From positions 1-64,000 of the forward strand of contig JANOBM010000264.1 in the NCBI GenBank assembly GCA_031411655.1: a stretch of 64,000 nt of DNA, read 5' to 3'. This DNA comes from UBA6163 sp031411655. Lineage in GTDB: Bacteria > Planctomycetota > Planctomycetia > Pirellulales > Pirellulaceae. Below the pieces are notes generated by a model that ran no database searches, was not told where the DNA came from, and saw only the letters and a list, made by a program, of their open reading frames with translations. This document shows positions 26,387 to 35,917 of this stretch, piece by piece (the stretch's first letter is position 1; each line of letters begins with the position of its first letter). The position numbers and the translations under genes were made by a program.

Positions 26387-29300
26387 TCAACCTGCACGAT
26401 CGTACCAACCCAGTTCGTCTTTGCCGTCGCCATCCCAGTCGCCCACAATGGGTGCTGCGTCTTCGCTCGGTTTTTCGATGCGAACTTGCTTGTCGTTGCC
26501 CGTCAGCTTGCGGTCGCCGTCACTGTCAATGATCCATAGATCACCGCGAATCACACCGAGATCGTCGATACCGTCCCCGTTCCAATCGCCAATGATTGGT
26601 TCGTCCCCGGCTTCACCAAATTCTATTTTCTTGTCCGTGCTCGTCCAACGACCGTCACCATCAGCGTCGAGCAGCCACTCGCCGGCACGATAAACGGCGA
26701 TCGAATCGATCCCGTCACCGTTCCAGTCTCCTGATAAAGGCGTATCGGGTTGTTCCCCATATCTGAACACGTGATCGATCGCATCGGCACGAAGCTGTCC
26801 CTCGCTTCCACGACGCAGATAACGTGGCTTGTCAAGGATCGGTTTTCGATTCGATACAGGTTCCACAGCCGTCCTACGACGACGATTGTCTGGGTCCGGA
26901 AGGCCTAGTTCACGAACAATCGCATCGGGGTCTCGCTGCCATTTCGGACCAAAGATTCCGATATCGTCTTTGCCATCACCATCCCAATCCCCAATCACTG
27001 GTCGATCGAGTTTATTACCCATGCGGATCCACAAGTCTCCTGCGTCCCACTTGCCATTGCCGTTGAGATCAACGAACCATTGCCCCGAAGAGAACAATGC
27101 GACCTCGTCGATGCCGTCGCCATTAAAATCGCCTGACAATGGTGTTGCATCGTCGGCACCGAGGGTAATTTCAAAACCCAAATCAATCGGATTGCCATTG
27201 CGATCCACAAGCGTCCAATGTCCACCCTCGTGTTCGCCTTCGATAAATTCGTAACCTAGTTTCTCAGCCGATACCTGGCGAGCCTCGACACCATTGACTC
27301 CATTACCTCGCGGAAAACCACCGTTGATCACGCTGAGGTGCCAGGTGACTTCGTATTCGCCATCGGCGAACATCGGTGGGCTAAGTCTCGCTATGTCCCC
27401 CATCCCGACAACCTTCGCGACGTCATCAAACTGCCCCCGTATCGCTGCAGGAGGAGGCTTGATCGGCAGCGGCGGCGACAGAATGGGAGGGACGGGATCG
27501 ATCGGCTTGACGATCACAATCTCGCTAAAGTTATTACTTCGCGATGCACCACCTGCAGCGAGCGAAATGTTCAAAATCGCATCGCTCGACGGATTGGTCT
27601 CCGAACTTGCCGCGAGGGTTTGCACGAACGCAAGCGTTTGAGCATTGCTTTCAAAATCGCCCACGTTCACTGCAAAACCACCAGTCGTTCCGGGCGTATC
27701 AAGACTGTCGATAAAATCCGTCGGCTGAATTTGGTAAACGTGGTAGGTACCGGGCCGTAGGCCAGTGAATTCATAGGAACCATCCGCGGCGGTGACAACG
27801 CGGATGGGGCCGCTTGGGTAGACGCCAGGCAAAGCTCGATCGGCAGTAAATGGTTTTCCCAAAACGTTCCTCAACTCAAGTACTACTCCGCCAATGGCCT
27901 TGTCGTCGACGGTAAAGACACCGTCTCGGTACTGCCTTAGCGACGCGGGCTGAGGAGGGCCCGACAAGGTGATCGGGGCACCATCCTGGAAGACATTTCC
28001 ACTTATTCTGGCTGGCGGAAACTCAGGGAAGTTGTACTCCGCTGCGTCGACGCCAGCAGCCAGTCTGATCGCCCCGATGAGATCGTCGACGGATGTGGTA
28101 CCACCGGCGGAGCCCGCTACCTGACCGCCATGGAACAAACCGTTGGGCTGGATTTCCCTCACCGCGTAGATGCCCGGACGCAAGCCATCGAATCGGTAGC
28201 GGCCCTGTGAATCCGTTTGCAAAACCGAGAGGCTTTGACCTTGCTCATTCAAAAGCTCCACCGTAACGCCAGCAAGTGGTAGGTCACCTTGGTCGCGGCG
28301 ACGATTCAAGTCGGTTTCGCTCCAGACCTGACCGCTAATCGAACCAGGAAGCAGCTCACAGAAATTGTATTCAATCAGCGTTGATCCGGGTCCGATGGTT
28401 ATTTCGGTGATCGCATCGCTACCGTCCGCGCGGCCACCACCGCTACCAGGAATTGCATTTCCAGTAAAAAAACCATCGGGCTGAAGTTCGACGATCCGAT
28501 ACTCGCCGGGTCGTAGATTATCGAATTGATACTGGCCAGCCGCATTGGTTCGCGTGGTCGCCACTAAATTGCCAGCTCGATCGTAAAGCTGAAGCACGAC
28601 GCCACCGATTCGCGCCTCATCGGCATCGGGGACGCAATCGTCGTCGTTATCGACGAAGACTTGGCCAGCAATCGAAGATGGCGACAATTCGCAAAAATTG
28701 TACTCGACCAAGGTCGAACCTGGCTGTACGGTAATTTTCGTGATCGCGTCACTGCCATCCGCGCGGCCGCCGCCGCTCCCGGGAATGGCATTACCGGAAA
28801 AGTAACCATCGGGCTGAATTTCGACGATTGTGTACTCGCCGGGGCGCAAATTATCAAAACGATACTGGCCAGAGGAATTCGTACGTGTGGTAGCGACGAG
28901 CCTGCCTGCGCCGTCGTAGAGCTGAATCGCAACATCACCGATTCGCCCCTCATCAGCATCGGGGATACAGTCGTCATCGTTGTCGATAAAGACTTGACCC
29001 GCGATCGACGATGGCTCAATTTCGCAGAAGTTGTACTGCGTCAGCCGTTCACCGAATGCGATCGGGATGGAGGAAATCAGGTCTTCGCGCGACGCATCGC
29101 CACCGCCGGAGCCGGCCGTCTGGCCGCCGTGAAAATATCCCAGGGGCTGCGTTTCTCGCAGTGTGTAGTTTCCTTCCGGCAAATCCGTGAAGCGATAGGT
29201 ACCGGTTGCATCCGTGGTGGTGGTCGCTATCACGCGCCCTGTGGAATCGATCAAATCGACTCGAACACCCGATAACGGACCTTCATTCTCGTCGCGCAGG

Positions 29301-31882
29301 CAATCGGCATCACGATCGACGAATACAACACCACTGATCTCGGCGGGTGGTCGCTCACAGAAATCATAATCGACCGCAACTTGACCGGATGTCAACGTGA
29401 TACTTCCGATGCGACTTGGTGTTTCAGCAAAACCACCGGCAGTACCAGGCGTTGCACCGCCTTCAAACCATCCGGCTGGCTGCTCTTCGATAATCGTATA
29501 GACGCCAGGTATCAAACCTTCAAACCGATAACGACCCTGGGAATCCGTGGTTGTATTGGCCACTTCGCGTCCTGAGACGTCAAGTACGCGGATTCGCACG
29601 CCCTCAAGAGGCCGTTCTCCGTCATCGAAAACACAATCCCCATCGTCGTCGACATGAACACGTCCTGCGAGCGTCGCCGTACGCAGTTCTCCAAAGTTAT
29701 AGTCAACGCCCGATTGTCCCTGGCGGAGTACCACCGCGTTAATCAAGTCACCGGGATTGCTCGCGACTCCTATCGCGACCCCCGTCACAGTTCCGGCGCT
29801 ATCCAACCCATCGAGAAAACCGGTGGGTTGAATTTCGCGAATGGAGTAGGTTCCGGGTAGGACGTTCTCGAACTTGTAAGCTCCGTCACGATTCGTTGTG
29901 CTGGTTGCAACGACGGTGCCCGACGAATTGACCAACTCAATGCGAGCATCGGCAATTGGCTCCTCGCCTAGATCACGCCGTCCATCGTTCGACCGATCGT
30001 GATACACAAACCCCGAGATTGCACCCGGTGCCGCTTCGCAGAAGTCATACTCAACGCCCGCCTTACCGGCAGGCAATCGAATGTCTTGAATCTTGCCGCC
30101 GCCGATCGAATCACCGACAGCGATACCGTCGATCTTGCCGACATGGGACAGGCCATCCAGTAAGCCTGCAGGCGTGACTTCAACAATACTGTAGATACCC
30201 TTGGGAACCTTCTCGAATCGGTATTGACCGTCAAGCCCTGTTGTTGTTCTTGCAATGACGATCCCATTGGAACCGAGCAGTTCAATACTCGCGCCAGCAA
30301 TAGGGGTACTTTGTCCGTCGTGTCGTGTGCCACAATCTGCACCGGGTGCGGCTAGAAATACTCCGCCTGAAATCGATCCTAACGGCAACTCACCAAAATT
30401 GTACTCTACACCTCGCCCGCCACCGGGCAGGTCGACCCCGCGTATGGCATCTCCGGGATCGTCTGCCCTACCAACGGCGCGACCATCGACCGTACCTGCG
30501 GTGTCTCGTCCGTCGGTAAGTTCCGCAGGCTGCGTCACTTCAACGATATCGTAGCGTCCTGGAGACAAAGCGGAGAAAGAGTAGGAACCGTCGGAAGCCG
30601 TTGTTGTTTCAAGCGGCGATTGAGTGGTGATCGTATCGATTGGGACCAATCGCACTCTTACCCCTGCAAGACCTTGCTCACCCGTATCGCGTCTTGCGTT
30701 GTCGTTGTCATCGCGATAAACGAAACCGGACACTTGCGCAGGCCTTGCTTCGGCGAAGTCATAATTGACTGCGTGGAGGTCACCCAGCGGAATATCAATC
30801 CCGGACAAGACGTCATCGGTTGTGGCCCGACCAACGGTTTGGGAGTTGACCTGACCAGGTACGGCACCGACGCTGAAGAAACCGCGGGGCTGGGATTCGT
30901 TGACTTGGTACTCACCGGGCAGCAAACCCAACGATGTCGGGAACAGGTATTTCCCATCGCGGTCGGTCACTTGCTTAAAGCCCGTATCAACAAATCGCCC
31001 TGAAATATCCTTCCGCCAAAGTGATACTTCAACGCCAGGCAAAACCCCCTCAGTCGCCTCTCGGCGCAGATTCAAGTTGTCATCGATCCACACGGTTCCG
31101 GCGATCGATATCGGCTTTGGAACTTGCGTTGTCGTAGCGACCGCTGCGGCGCTGCGGTTCGGCCGACTGTCCACTTCGGTTCCGTTATCGGGTGGCAACT
31201 TTAATCCAAACTGAGACGCAGGGTTTCCGTAGTCGTTAAGGAATATGGAATCGGCATTGGCAACTTCATAATGCGGAGCTTTGAAGGTAGCGCTGAGCTT
31301 GGAGTCCTCAAATTCTTGGCCCGTTGAAATCGTATCGAGCCCCGAATTGAATCTCGCCAAGTCGGGCGAAAGTCGCAGTACCTGATCGACGTCAAGCGTG
31401 AATTCAAGCCGGTCGCCCGCTTTGAAACCGGCAAGCCGAATAATGAGCTCGGTGCCCCCGTCCTCGACTTGTGCCGATGCAGTGATTTGGCCGCCGTTGA
31501 CGGACTCGGTACGCACCACTTTAAAGTCGTGGAAACCTTCCTTTCCACGACCGCCGTCCTTGGTATCGAAGATAAGATCGCCGATACTCATGCCGACGTT
31601 GTCTTTATCCGTCTGGATTCGCAGTTCACTTAACTCAGTACCAGGAGCACCGCCAACGAAAGAGAGAATGAACCGATCCGGTTGTGAATCGTTCCCTGCG
31701 TCGCTGTCCGTTTCTAGGTAGTCAGTCTCAAGATAGGCCAAGCCAATATGAATCGGATCGGCTGCCATCAGCATCCGAGGCTCAAGATGCTCACCGCGGG
31801 GAATGCGTTTCATACCGCCGTGAGAAAGTGGCCCCGAATTCAAATGACGGTGACGAGTGATCGCTGATTTTCGTTTCCACAT
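26387..31882 (-). CDS. giant SdrD-like repeat protein with calcium-type DxNxDG C-terminal repeats
   Basis: 1831-residue surface or exported protein. The N-terminus has HLEPRMLMAADP at 32-43, a planctomycete motif found at the start of many large secreted proteins. Residues about 60-240 form a non-repeated domain. About ten SdrD/Cna-B-like units of 100-120 residues follow (roughly 257-1458), each with a start like SIAGQVFIDNDDDCIPDADE and GQYRFDNLRPGEYTIVEIQP. A proline linker (PPILSPPLPIKPPP) leads to C-terminal repeats such as PLSGDFNGDGIDEVALF and PIIGDWNGDGIDDLGVI, which resemble FG-GAP/VCBS calcium-binding repeats. ATG 31882 is chosen because GGAGGT lies 8 bases upstream; the frame runs to 31942. 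It starts 75 bases after the WD40 gene. Adhesion or matrix role is inference. Confidence 0.82.
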   Translation of the reverse strand: MWKRKSAITRHRHLNSGPLSHGGMKRIPRGEHLEPRMLMAADPIHIGLAYLETDYLETDSDAGNDSQPDRFILSFVGGAPGTELSELRIQTDKDNVGMSIGDLIFDTKDGGRGKEGFHDFKVVRTESVNGGQITASAQVEDGGTELIIRLAGFKAGDRLEFTLDVDQVLRLSPDLARFNSGLDTISTGQEFEDSKLSATFKAPHYEVANADSIFLNDYGNPASQFGLKLPPDNGTEVDSRPNRSAAAVATTTQVPKPISIAGTVWIDDNLNLRREATEGVLPGVEVSLWRKDISGRFVDTGFKQVTDRDGKYLFPTSLGLLPGEYQVNESQPRGFFSVGAVPGQVNSQTVGRATTDDVLSGIDIPLGDLHAVNYDFAEARPAQVSGFVYRDDNDNARRDTGEQGLAGVRVRLVPIDTITTQSPLETTTASDGSYSFSALSPGRYDIVEVTQPAELTDGRDTAGTVDGRAVGRADDPGDAIRGVDLPGGGRGVEYNFGELPLGSISGGVFLAAPGADCGTRHDGQSTPIAGASIELLGSNGIVIARTTTGLDGQYRFEKVPKGIYSIVEVTPAGLLDGLSHVGKIDGIAVGDSIGGGKIQDIRLPAGKAGVEYDFCEAAPGAISGFVYHDRSNDGRRDLGEEPIADARIELVNSSGTVVATSTTNRDGAYKFENVLPGTYSIREIQPTGFLDGLDSAGTVTGVAIGVASNPGDLINAVVLRQGQSGVDYNFGELRTATLAGRVHVDDDGDCVFDDGERPLEGVRIRVLDVSGREVANTTTDSQGRYRFEGLIPGVYTIIEEQPAGWFEGGATPGTAGGFAETPSRIGSITLTSGQVAVDYDFCERPPAEISGVVFVDRDADCLRDENEGPLSGVRVDLIDSTGRVIATTTTDATGTYRFTDLPEGNYTLRETQPLGYFHGGQTAGSGGGDASREDLISSIPIAFGERLTQYNFCEIEPSSIAGQVFIDNDDDCIPDADEGRIGDVAIQLYDGAGRLVATTRTNSSGQYRFDNLRPGEYTIVEIQPDGYFSGNAIPGSGGGRADGSDAITKITVQPGSTLVEYNFCELSPSSIAGQVFVDNDDDCVPDADEARIGGVVLQLYDRAGNLVATTRTNAAGQYQFDNLRPGEYRIVELQPDGFFTGNAIPGSGGGRADGSDAITEITIGPGSTLIEYNFCELLPGSISGQVWSETDLNRRRDQGDLPLAGVTVELLNEQGQSLSVLQTDSQGRYRFDGLRPGIYAVREIQPNGLFHGGQVAGSAGGTTSVDDLIGAIRLAAGVDAAEYNFPEFPPARISGNVFQDGAPITLSGPPQPASLRQYRDGVFTVDDKAIGGVVLELRNVLGKPFTADRALPGVYPSGPIRVVTAADGSYEFTGLRPGTYHVYQIQPTDFIDSLDTPGTTGGFAVNVGDFESNAQTLAFVQTLAASSETNPSSDAILNISLAAGGASRSNNFSEIVIVKPIDPVPPILSPPLPIKPPPAAIRGQFDDVAKVVGMGDIARLSPPMFADGEYEVTWHLSVINGGFPRGNGVNGVEARQVSAEKLGYEFIEGEHEGGHWTLVDRNGNPIDLGFEITLGADDATPLSGDFNGDGIDEVALFSSGQWFVDLNGNGKWDAGDLWIRMGNKLDRPVIGDWDGDGKDDIGIFGPKWQRDPDAIVRELGLPDPDNRRRRTAVEPVSNRKPILDKPRYLRRGSEGQLRADAIDHVFRYGEQPDTPLSGDWNGDGIDSIAVYRAGEWLLDADGDGRWTSTDKKIEFGEAGDEPIIGDWNGDGIDDLGVIRGDLWIIDSDGDRKLTGNDKQVRIEKPSEDAAPIVGDWDGDGKDELGWYDRAG
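28341..29012 (-). repeat. two adjacent, closely similar SdrD-like units (recent tandem duplication)
   Basis: Two neighbouring units of about 330 bases (roughly 28683-29012 and 28341-28682) encode proteins about four-fifths identical by eye. Both contain GQVF-DNDDDC-PDADE, LVATTRTN, NLRPGEY and NAIPGSGGGRADGSDAIT. Other units in the gene are far more diverged, so this pair looks like the youngest duplication. Boundaries are approximate. Confidence 0.8.
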
Positions 31883-31890
31883 CCCGAGGC

Positions 31891-31896
31891 ACCTCC
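31891..31896 (-). promoter_or_regulatory. ribosome binding site for the giant repeat protein
   Basis: GGAGGT on the minus strand, 8 bases before the ATG at 31882. It settles the start against the in-frame ATGs at 31942 and 31918. Confidence 0.75.
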
Positions 31897-31957
31897 GTGT
31901 GCCACAGTGTCGAGCCATGGCTCGCGACTGACTTCTTGCCAATACGTCGTACTGAAC

Positions 31958-33016
31958 TTAACGGCTCTCGGAATCCGAAAGTGGCTTTGCCACCGAATCC
32001 TTCTCTGCCAATCGTTCACTTGTGTCGGCCTCGATGGCCCAGCGACGAAGTGTCGAATCGTAACCGCCACTAAACAATGCGCCTTGGGAATAGACCAAGT
32101 TGCTAATCGAGCCGCGATGACCGTCGAGGTGATAGACAATTAGGCCTGACTCGAGACTGACAATTCGGATGCGATTGTCGCTGCCCGCGACGGCCAAATG
32201 CCGCGAATCAATCTGGGCCATGGCGAAGAGTTTACAGGGCAAAAGATCGATACGTTGAATGACTTCATGACGCTGAAGATCGCACCATACCGCAGCACCG
32301 TCTTCTCCAATGGTGATAATTCCGGTGTCATCTTTCGTGAATTGACAGGCGCGAATACGACCGCCATGCAGATCGAATTGATCGACCAACTCGCCAGTCT
32401 TCGCGTTGAAAAGCTGCACATTTCCGGACCGTCCTGCGACTGCGATTCGTTCTCCCTGGGAGTCAAAAACGCAAGATCTCAGGTCGCTTCCATCCGCCCG
32501 CATCGAGGCGGCACCGACCTGATTCCCAAACAACATGACATCAGGACTAAAGCCAACAGCAACAATCTGCTTCCCGTTGGGTGAGAACTGTAGCGATGAA
32601 ATGGCCGGCAGTTGATCCACACGTTTGAGCTCACCAAAGCCCTTGCCCTGATTCCAAAGAATCAAATTTCCATCATTTCCACCGGAGGCAAGGATACGGC
32701 CGTCGGGGCGAAACGCGATTGATTTGATCAAGTCCTGGTGACCGCGGAGAGTTGCCACCTGCTCGAAGTTGTCTGCTTGAAGAATACGAATGACCTTGTC
32801 GTCGCCAGCAACGGCGAGCCATTTGCCGGACGGGTCGATGGCGATTGCTGTCACGACCGGGACGGGCTGATCAGCCCCCAATGGGCTCAGCGACGTCACT
32901 CGAGCGGCAGTCGTGGGCATTTCCCCGTGGCTAAACGGCGAAAGCAGGCAACTGGTAACGAAAATAGCCGGCAATTTCGCCAACCACATTCTTCGGTTTA
33001 TTTCGCGCAGCACCAT
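31958..33016 (-). CDS. secreted WD40-repeat protein
   Basis: 352 residues forming a single predicted beta-propeller. A signal peptide or anchor covers about 10-30 (MWLAKLPAIFVTSCLLSPFS). WD-type blades include AIAIDPSGKWLAVAGDDKVI near 67, SIAFRPDGRILASGGNDGNL near 109, LQFSPNGKQIVAVG near 151, CVFDSQGERIAVAGRSGNV near 192 and LFSGGYDSTLRRWAIE near 320. ATG 33016 is preceded by GGGGGA at 9 bases; ATG 32989 is an alternative. It lies immediately upstream of the giant SdrD-like gene on the same strand, so the two are probably one transcript. It likely acts as a protein-interaction platform outside the cytoplasm; its partner is unknown. Confidence 0.8.
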   Translation of the reverse strand: MVLREINRRMWLAKLPAIFVTSCLLSPFSHGEMPTTAARVTSLSPLGADQPVPVVTAIAIDPSGKWLAVAGDDKVIRILQADNFEQVATLRGHQDLIKSIAFRPDGRILASGGNDGNLILWNQGKGFGELKRVDQLPAISSLQFSPNGKQIVAVGFSPDVMLFGNQVGAASMRADGSDLRSCVFDSQGERIAVAGRSGNVQLFNAKTGELVDQFDLHGGRIRACQFTKDDTGIITIGEDGAAVWCDLQRHEVIQRIDLLPCKLFAMAQIDSRHLAVAGSDNRIRIVSLESGLIVYHLDGHRGSISNLVYSQGALFSGGYDSTLRRWAIEADTSERLAEKDSVAKPLSDSESR

Positions 33017-33032
33017 AGCATCAATCCCCCAG

Positions 33033-33061
33033 CCGTTTGAATCGGCCGCGGCGTCAAACGG
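33033..33061. repeat. 8-bp perfect inverted repeat in the WD40/yidC divergent region
   Basis: CCGTTTGA (33033-33040) and TCAAACGG (33054-33061) are exact inverted copies separated by 13 GC-rich bases. They lie 17-45 bases upstream of the WD40 gene start. The element could be an operator or a leader hairpin. No T-run follows on the side expected for a terminator. Confidence 0.4.
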
Positions 33062-33257
33062 GCATCACAAAAAAAGCCCCGCAGAGCCGAAACAGCCCAC
33101 AAAGACGACTTAATCGCAAAAGTCCACGGAGCGTCGATTGGCCGGATTTTCCGCAACCTCGACGAACGCCTGTGTTGTGGGTTCCAAAAAGTGTCCGCTT
33201 GCGGCAAAATACGCTTTCACTTTGCTGCCGCTCACCTCACTTTGCATTGTTTTTTCT

Positions 33258-35708
33258 GTGGAACGTCGCCTTTTCCTTTGGTTTGTCACCTCCACCGCGT
33301 TCCTGATCGTCTACATGACGCTCAACGTGATGTTTGTTCCACCACAGCCGAAGAAACCTGTAGCGAAGCCGGACGCGGGCGAGAACCAACTGGTTGATGA
33401 TCGCGATGCGGAGCCCACTTCCGATACGCCAGAGGAGTCCGAGGAGGCCCCAGGAGCAGAGAAAGATCCTGATTCCGATGAACCATTGGACGCACCGATT
33501 GCTCCGGCGCGGCTGACACTCGGATCAATGGACCCAAAGTCGGGCTACTTCATCCTTGCAACGCTCAACAATCAGGGAGGTGCTGTGGAACGCATCGAAC
33601 TGACCGAGCGAGACGAGAAGGGGAGACTAAAATATCGACGTGTTGATACGACCAGCGGCTACCTTGGTTACCTAGCCACGGAAACATCGCCAAATAACGA
33701 TGGATGTGTCGTTCAAGTGATTGGGCCTGGTACGCCTGCTGCAAACGCGATCTGTAAAACAGGTGGTGCTGCGAACGGACTGATTGTGGGTGACCTAATC
33801 GTCGCGTTCAATTCCAAGGCCATCTCAAGCTCCACCGAGTTCAATGCTCTTCTGTCGAAGACAAAACCTGAAGACGAGGTGTTATTGGATGTACGGCGTA
33901 GCCCCGCTGTTGGCTCTGCTGCGAATGCAACGCCTGCCGAGCTAAGCTTCACCACGAAATTAACTGAACATCCGCTCGACCTGATTCGCTTGGCTTCTAC
34001 CGGTGGCGATGATGAGGTGTTTGGTAACTTCAACCGACTTGCATGCCGGTTGACGCTCGGCCAAGTGGGCAACAAGAGCATCGCGACCGGAAAGCCATCG
34101 ATCACGGGCCTGGATTGGATCACCGAGGCGACCTACCAATCCGAGCTGAAGCTAGGCGAATCGCAGAGCGTTCAATTCACACTTCCCCTCTCTGAAAAAC
34201 AGTTGAAAGGGAACTCTGACGGCCCCCTGGCGTTAGAGCGAAGCTATTCTGTGTCGCCCGGAAGTTACCTCGTCGACATGGACGTGGCGATCCGAAACAA
34301 AAGCGAAAACCCTCAACGTCTGGCCTATCGACTTGAGGGACCGTGTGGCATGACCCTGGAAGGTTGGTGGTACTCGACAAAGATCAGCCCCAATTTCTTT
34401 GGGGGAGCGGCGGCTCGCGATGTGATTTTCAAAACCGATCTCGAAGGCCACAATCTTGTCAGCGGTTATGACCTGCTAAAGCGTGCCAAAAAAACGCCGT
34501 TGGATCCTGACGAAATGATCTTCGTGGATGACGAAGACACCTCCGCAAGTGCATTGCGTTACGTCGGAATTGACGCCCAGTATTTTAGTGTCAGTTACGT
34601 GCCCACCGGTAAAGAGGCATTCACTGGATTTCGTCGCGCCGCATCAACGCTCGTTGCCGACGCGAACGATATTCCGAAACACAAAGAACGCGCTGCCGAC
34701 GTTAGTTTTTTCCTGGATAGCGACCTGGTCGAAGTGCCCGCTGGGGCCGCCATTCGCCAATCGTTGCGAATGTTTGCTGGTCCGAAAGTTCCCAACCTAT
34801 TGGACTCGCTCGGGTTGTCCGAATCGATCGAATACGGCTGGTTCGGCTGGGTGTCAAAGGTCCTTGGAGGAATCTTGCATGGACTCTATAGCCTGCTAGG
34901 CAACTACGCGATCGCCATCGTTTTGCTGACGGTCCTGGTACGCGCCTGTTTGTTTCCGGTGAGCCGCAAAGCTGCGATTCATGCGCAGCGAATGCAGGAA
35001 CTGGCTCCTGAACTTAAGAAAATCAATGACAAGTTCAAGGATGACATGGAAGGCAAGCTGAAGGCCCAGCGTGAGTTCCAAAAGCGAGTCGGTTTTAACC
35101 CGCTCGCCGGCTGTTTGCCGGCGTTTCTCCAGTTGCCCATTTTTATCGGTCTGTACCGTTGCCTCTCGGTCGATATCGAACTTCGCCAAGCGACATTTGC
35201 ATCCTCGCTGCAGTGGGCATCCAACCTCGCTGGCCCCGATATGTTTTATCACTGGGGTGATTGGCTTTGGGACTATTTGGCGGGCCGTGGTACCGGTTGG
35301 CTTGGCCCCTACTTTAATATTTTGCCGATCCTGGTCGTCATCCTATTCCTTATCCAGCAAAAACTGTTCATGCCGCCTCCCACGGATGAACAGCAGGAGA
35401 TGACCCAGAAGGTGATGACCGTCATGACGATGATGATGGCGTTGTTTTTCTTTCGAGTCCCAGCCGGCTTGTGCATTTATTTCATCACCAGCAGCCTGTG
35501 GGGGATCGCAGAACGGATCGTAGTAAAGAAAACCATCCCCAAGGCAAAGGTTTCATTGGCTACCAGCGACGTTGTCGATGGGACGGTGACTGCCAGAGTG
35601 ACCCCGGAGAAGGTTTCCCTTGCCGATCGGATTCGAAACCAGATCAACCCCGAACCACCCAAAGCGTTACCGCCGGCAAAGCGAAAGAAGCCGCCCGGCC
35701 AGAAGTAG
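33258..35708 (+). CDS. yidC: membrane protein insertase YidC with an internal PDZ-like domain
   Basis: Inserts and folds inner-membrane proteins, alone or with Sec. From GTG 33258 it has 816 residues, against 548 in E. coli. It begins VERRLFLWFVTSTAFLIVYM (first membrane helix), followed by an acidic Pro/Glu-rich linker. Residues about 132-216 look like a PDZ domain: GYLATETSPNNDGCVVQVI, then NGLIVGDLIVAFNSKAISS and EDEVLLDVRR. The rest of the periplasmic beta domain follows. The insertase core (about 537-757) has YAIAIVLLTVLVRACLFPVS with the conserved membrane Arg, FNPLAGCLPAFLQLPIFIGL, and PAGLCIYFITSSLWGIAE. The tail is basic (PPAKRKKPPGQK). The GTG is chosen by family N-terminus; there is no Shine-Dalgarno and the frame opens at 33138. 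Confidence 0.88.
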   Translation: MERRLFLWFVTSTAFLIVYMTLNVMFVPPQPKKPVAKPDAGENQLVDDRDAEPTSDTPEESEEAPGAEKDPDSDEPLDAPIAPARLTLGSMDPKSGYFILATLNNQGGAVERIELTERDEKGRLKYRRVDTTSGYLGYLATETSPNNDGCVVQVIGPGTPAANAICKTGGAANGLIVGDLIVAFNSKAISSSTEFNALLSKTKPEDEVLLDVRRSPAVGSAANATPAELSFTTKLTEHPLDLIRLASTGGDDEVFGNFNRLACRLTLGQVGNKSIATGKPSITGLDWITEATYQSELKLGESQSVQFTLPLSEKQLKGNSDGPLALERSYSVSPGSYLVDMDVAIRNKSENPQRLAYRLEGPCGMTLEGWWYSTKISPNFFGGAAARDVIFKTDLEGHNLVSGYDLLKRAKKTPLDPDEMIFVDDEDTSASALRYVGIDAQYFSVSYVPTGKEAFTGFRRAASTLVADANDIPKHKERAADVSFFLDSDLVEVPAGAAIRQSLRMFAGPKVPNLLDSLGLSESIEYGWFGWVSKVLGGILHGLYSLLGNYAIAIVLLTVLVRACLFPVSRKAAIHAQRMQELAPELKKINDKFKDDMEGKLKAQREFQKRVGFNPLAGCLPAFLQLPIFIGLYRCLSVDIELRQATFASSLQWASNLAGPDMFYHWGDWLWDYLAGRGTGWLGPYFNILPILVVILFLIQQKLFMPPPTDEQQEMTQKVMTVMTMMMALFFFRVPAGLCIYFITSSLWGIAERIVVKKTIPKAKVSLATSDVVDGTVTARVTPEKVSLADRIRNQINPEPPKALPPAKRKKPPGQK

Positions 35709-35746
35709 GCGGAATCGAATGCGGCAGGGTGTCACCTCGTCTTTTG

Positions 35747-35794
35747 CGTGATACGTGCATCACGGCTTTAGCGTACTCAAAGTGCGTGCCGTGA
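35747..35794 (+). terminator. overlapping hairpins after yidC, possible terminator or attenuator
   Basis: CGTGAT (35747-35752) pairs with ATCACG (35759-35764), and TCACGGC (35760-35766) can instead pair with GCCGTGA (35788-35794). The two stems share bases, so only one can form at a time. No clear U-tract follows, so a classical terminator is doubtful. Confidence 0.3.
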
Positions 35795-35917
35795 ATTTGT
35801 CTTCGAATCGCTCTTCACCGCGACAAGCGGTTTCTTATACAAGTACGGTCGAGAGGGTGTCCGCACGGTCGATTGGCGGCACCTGCAGCTTTCGCCCTAT
35901 TTGATAACGGTTTTTCC

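Noticed and set aside
28661..29275. 204-codon plus-strand frame opposite the SdrD-like repeats
   Set aside because: Its repetitive look is inherited from the duplicated units on the minus strand.
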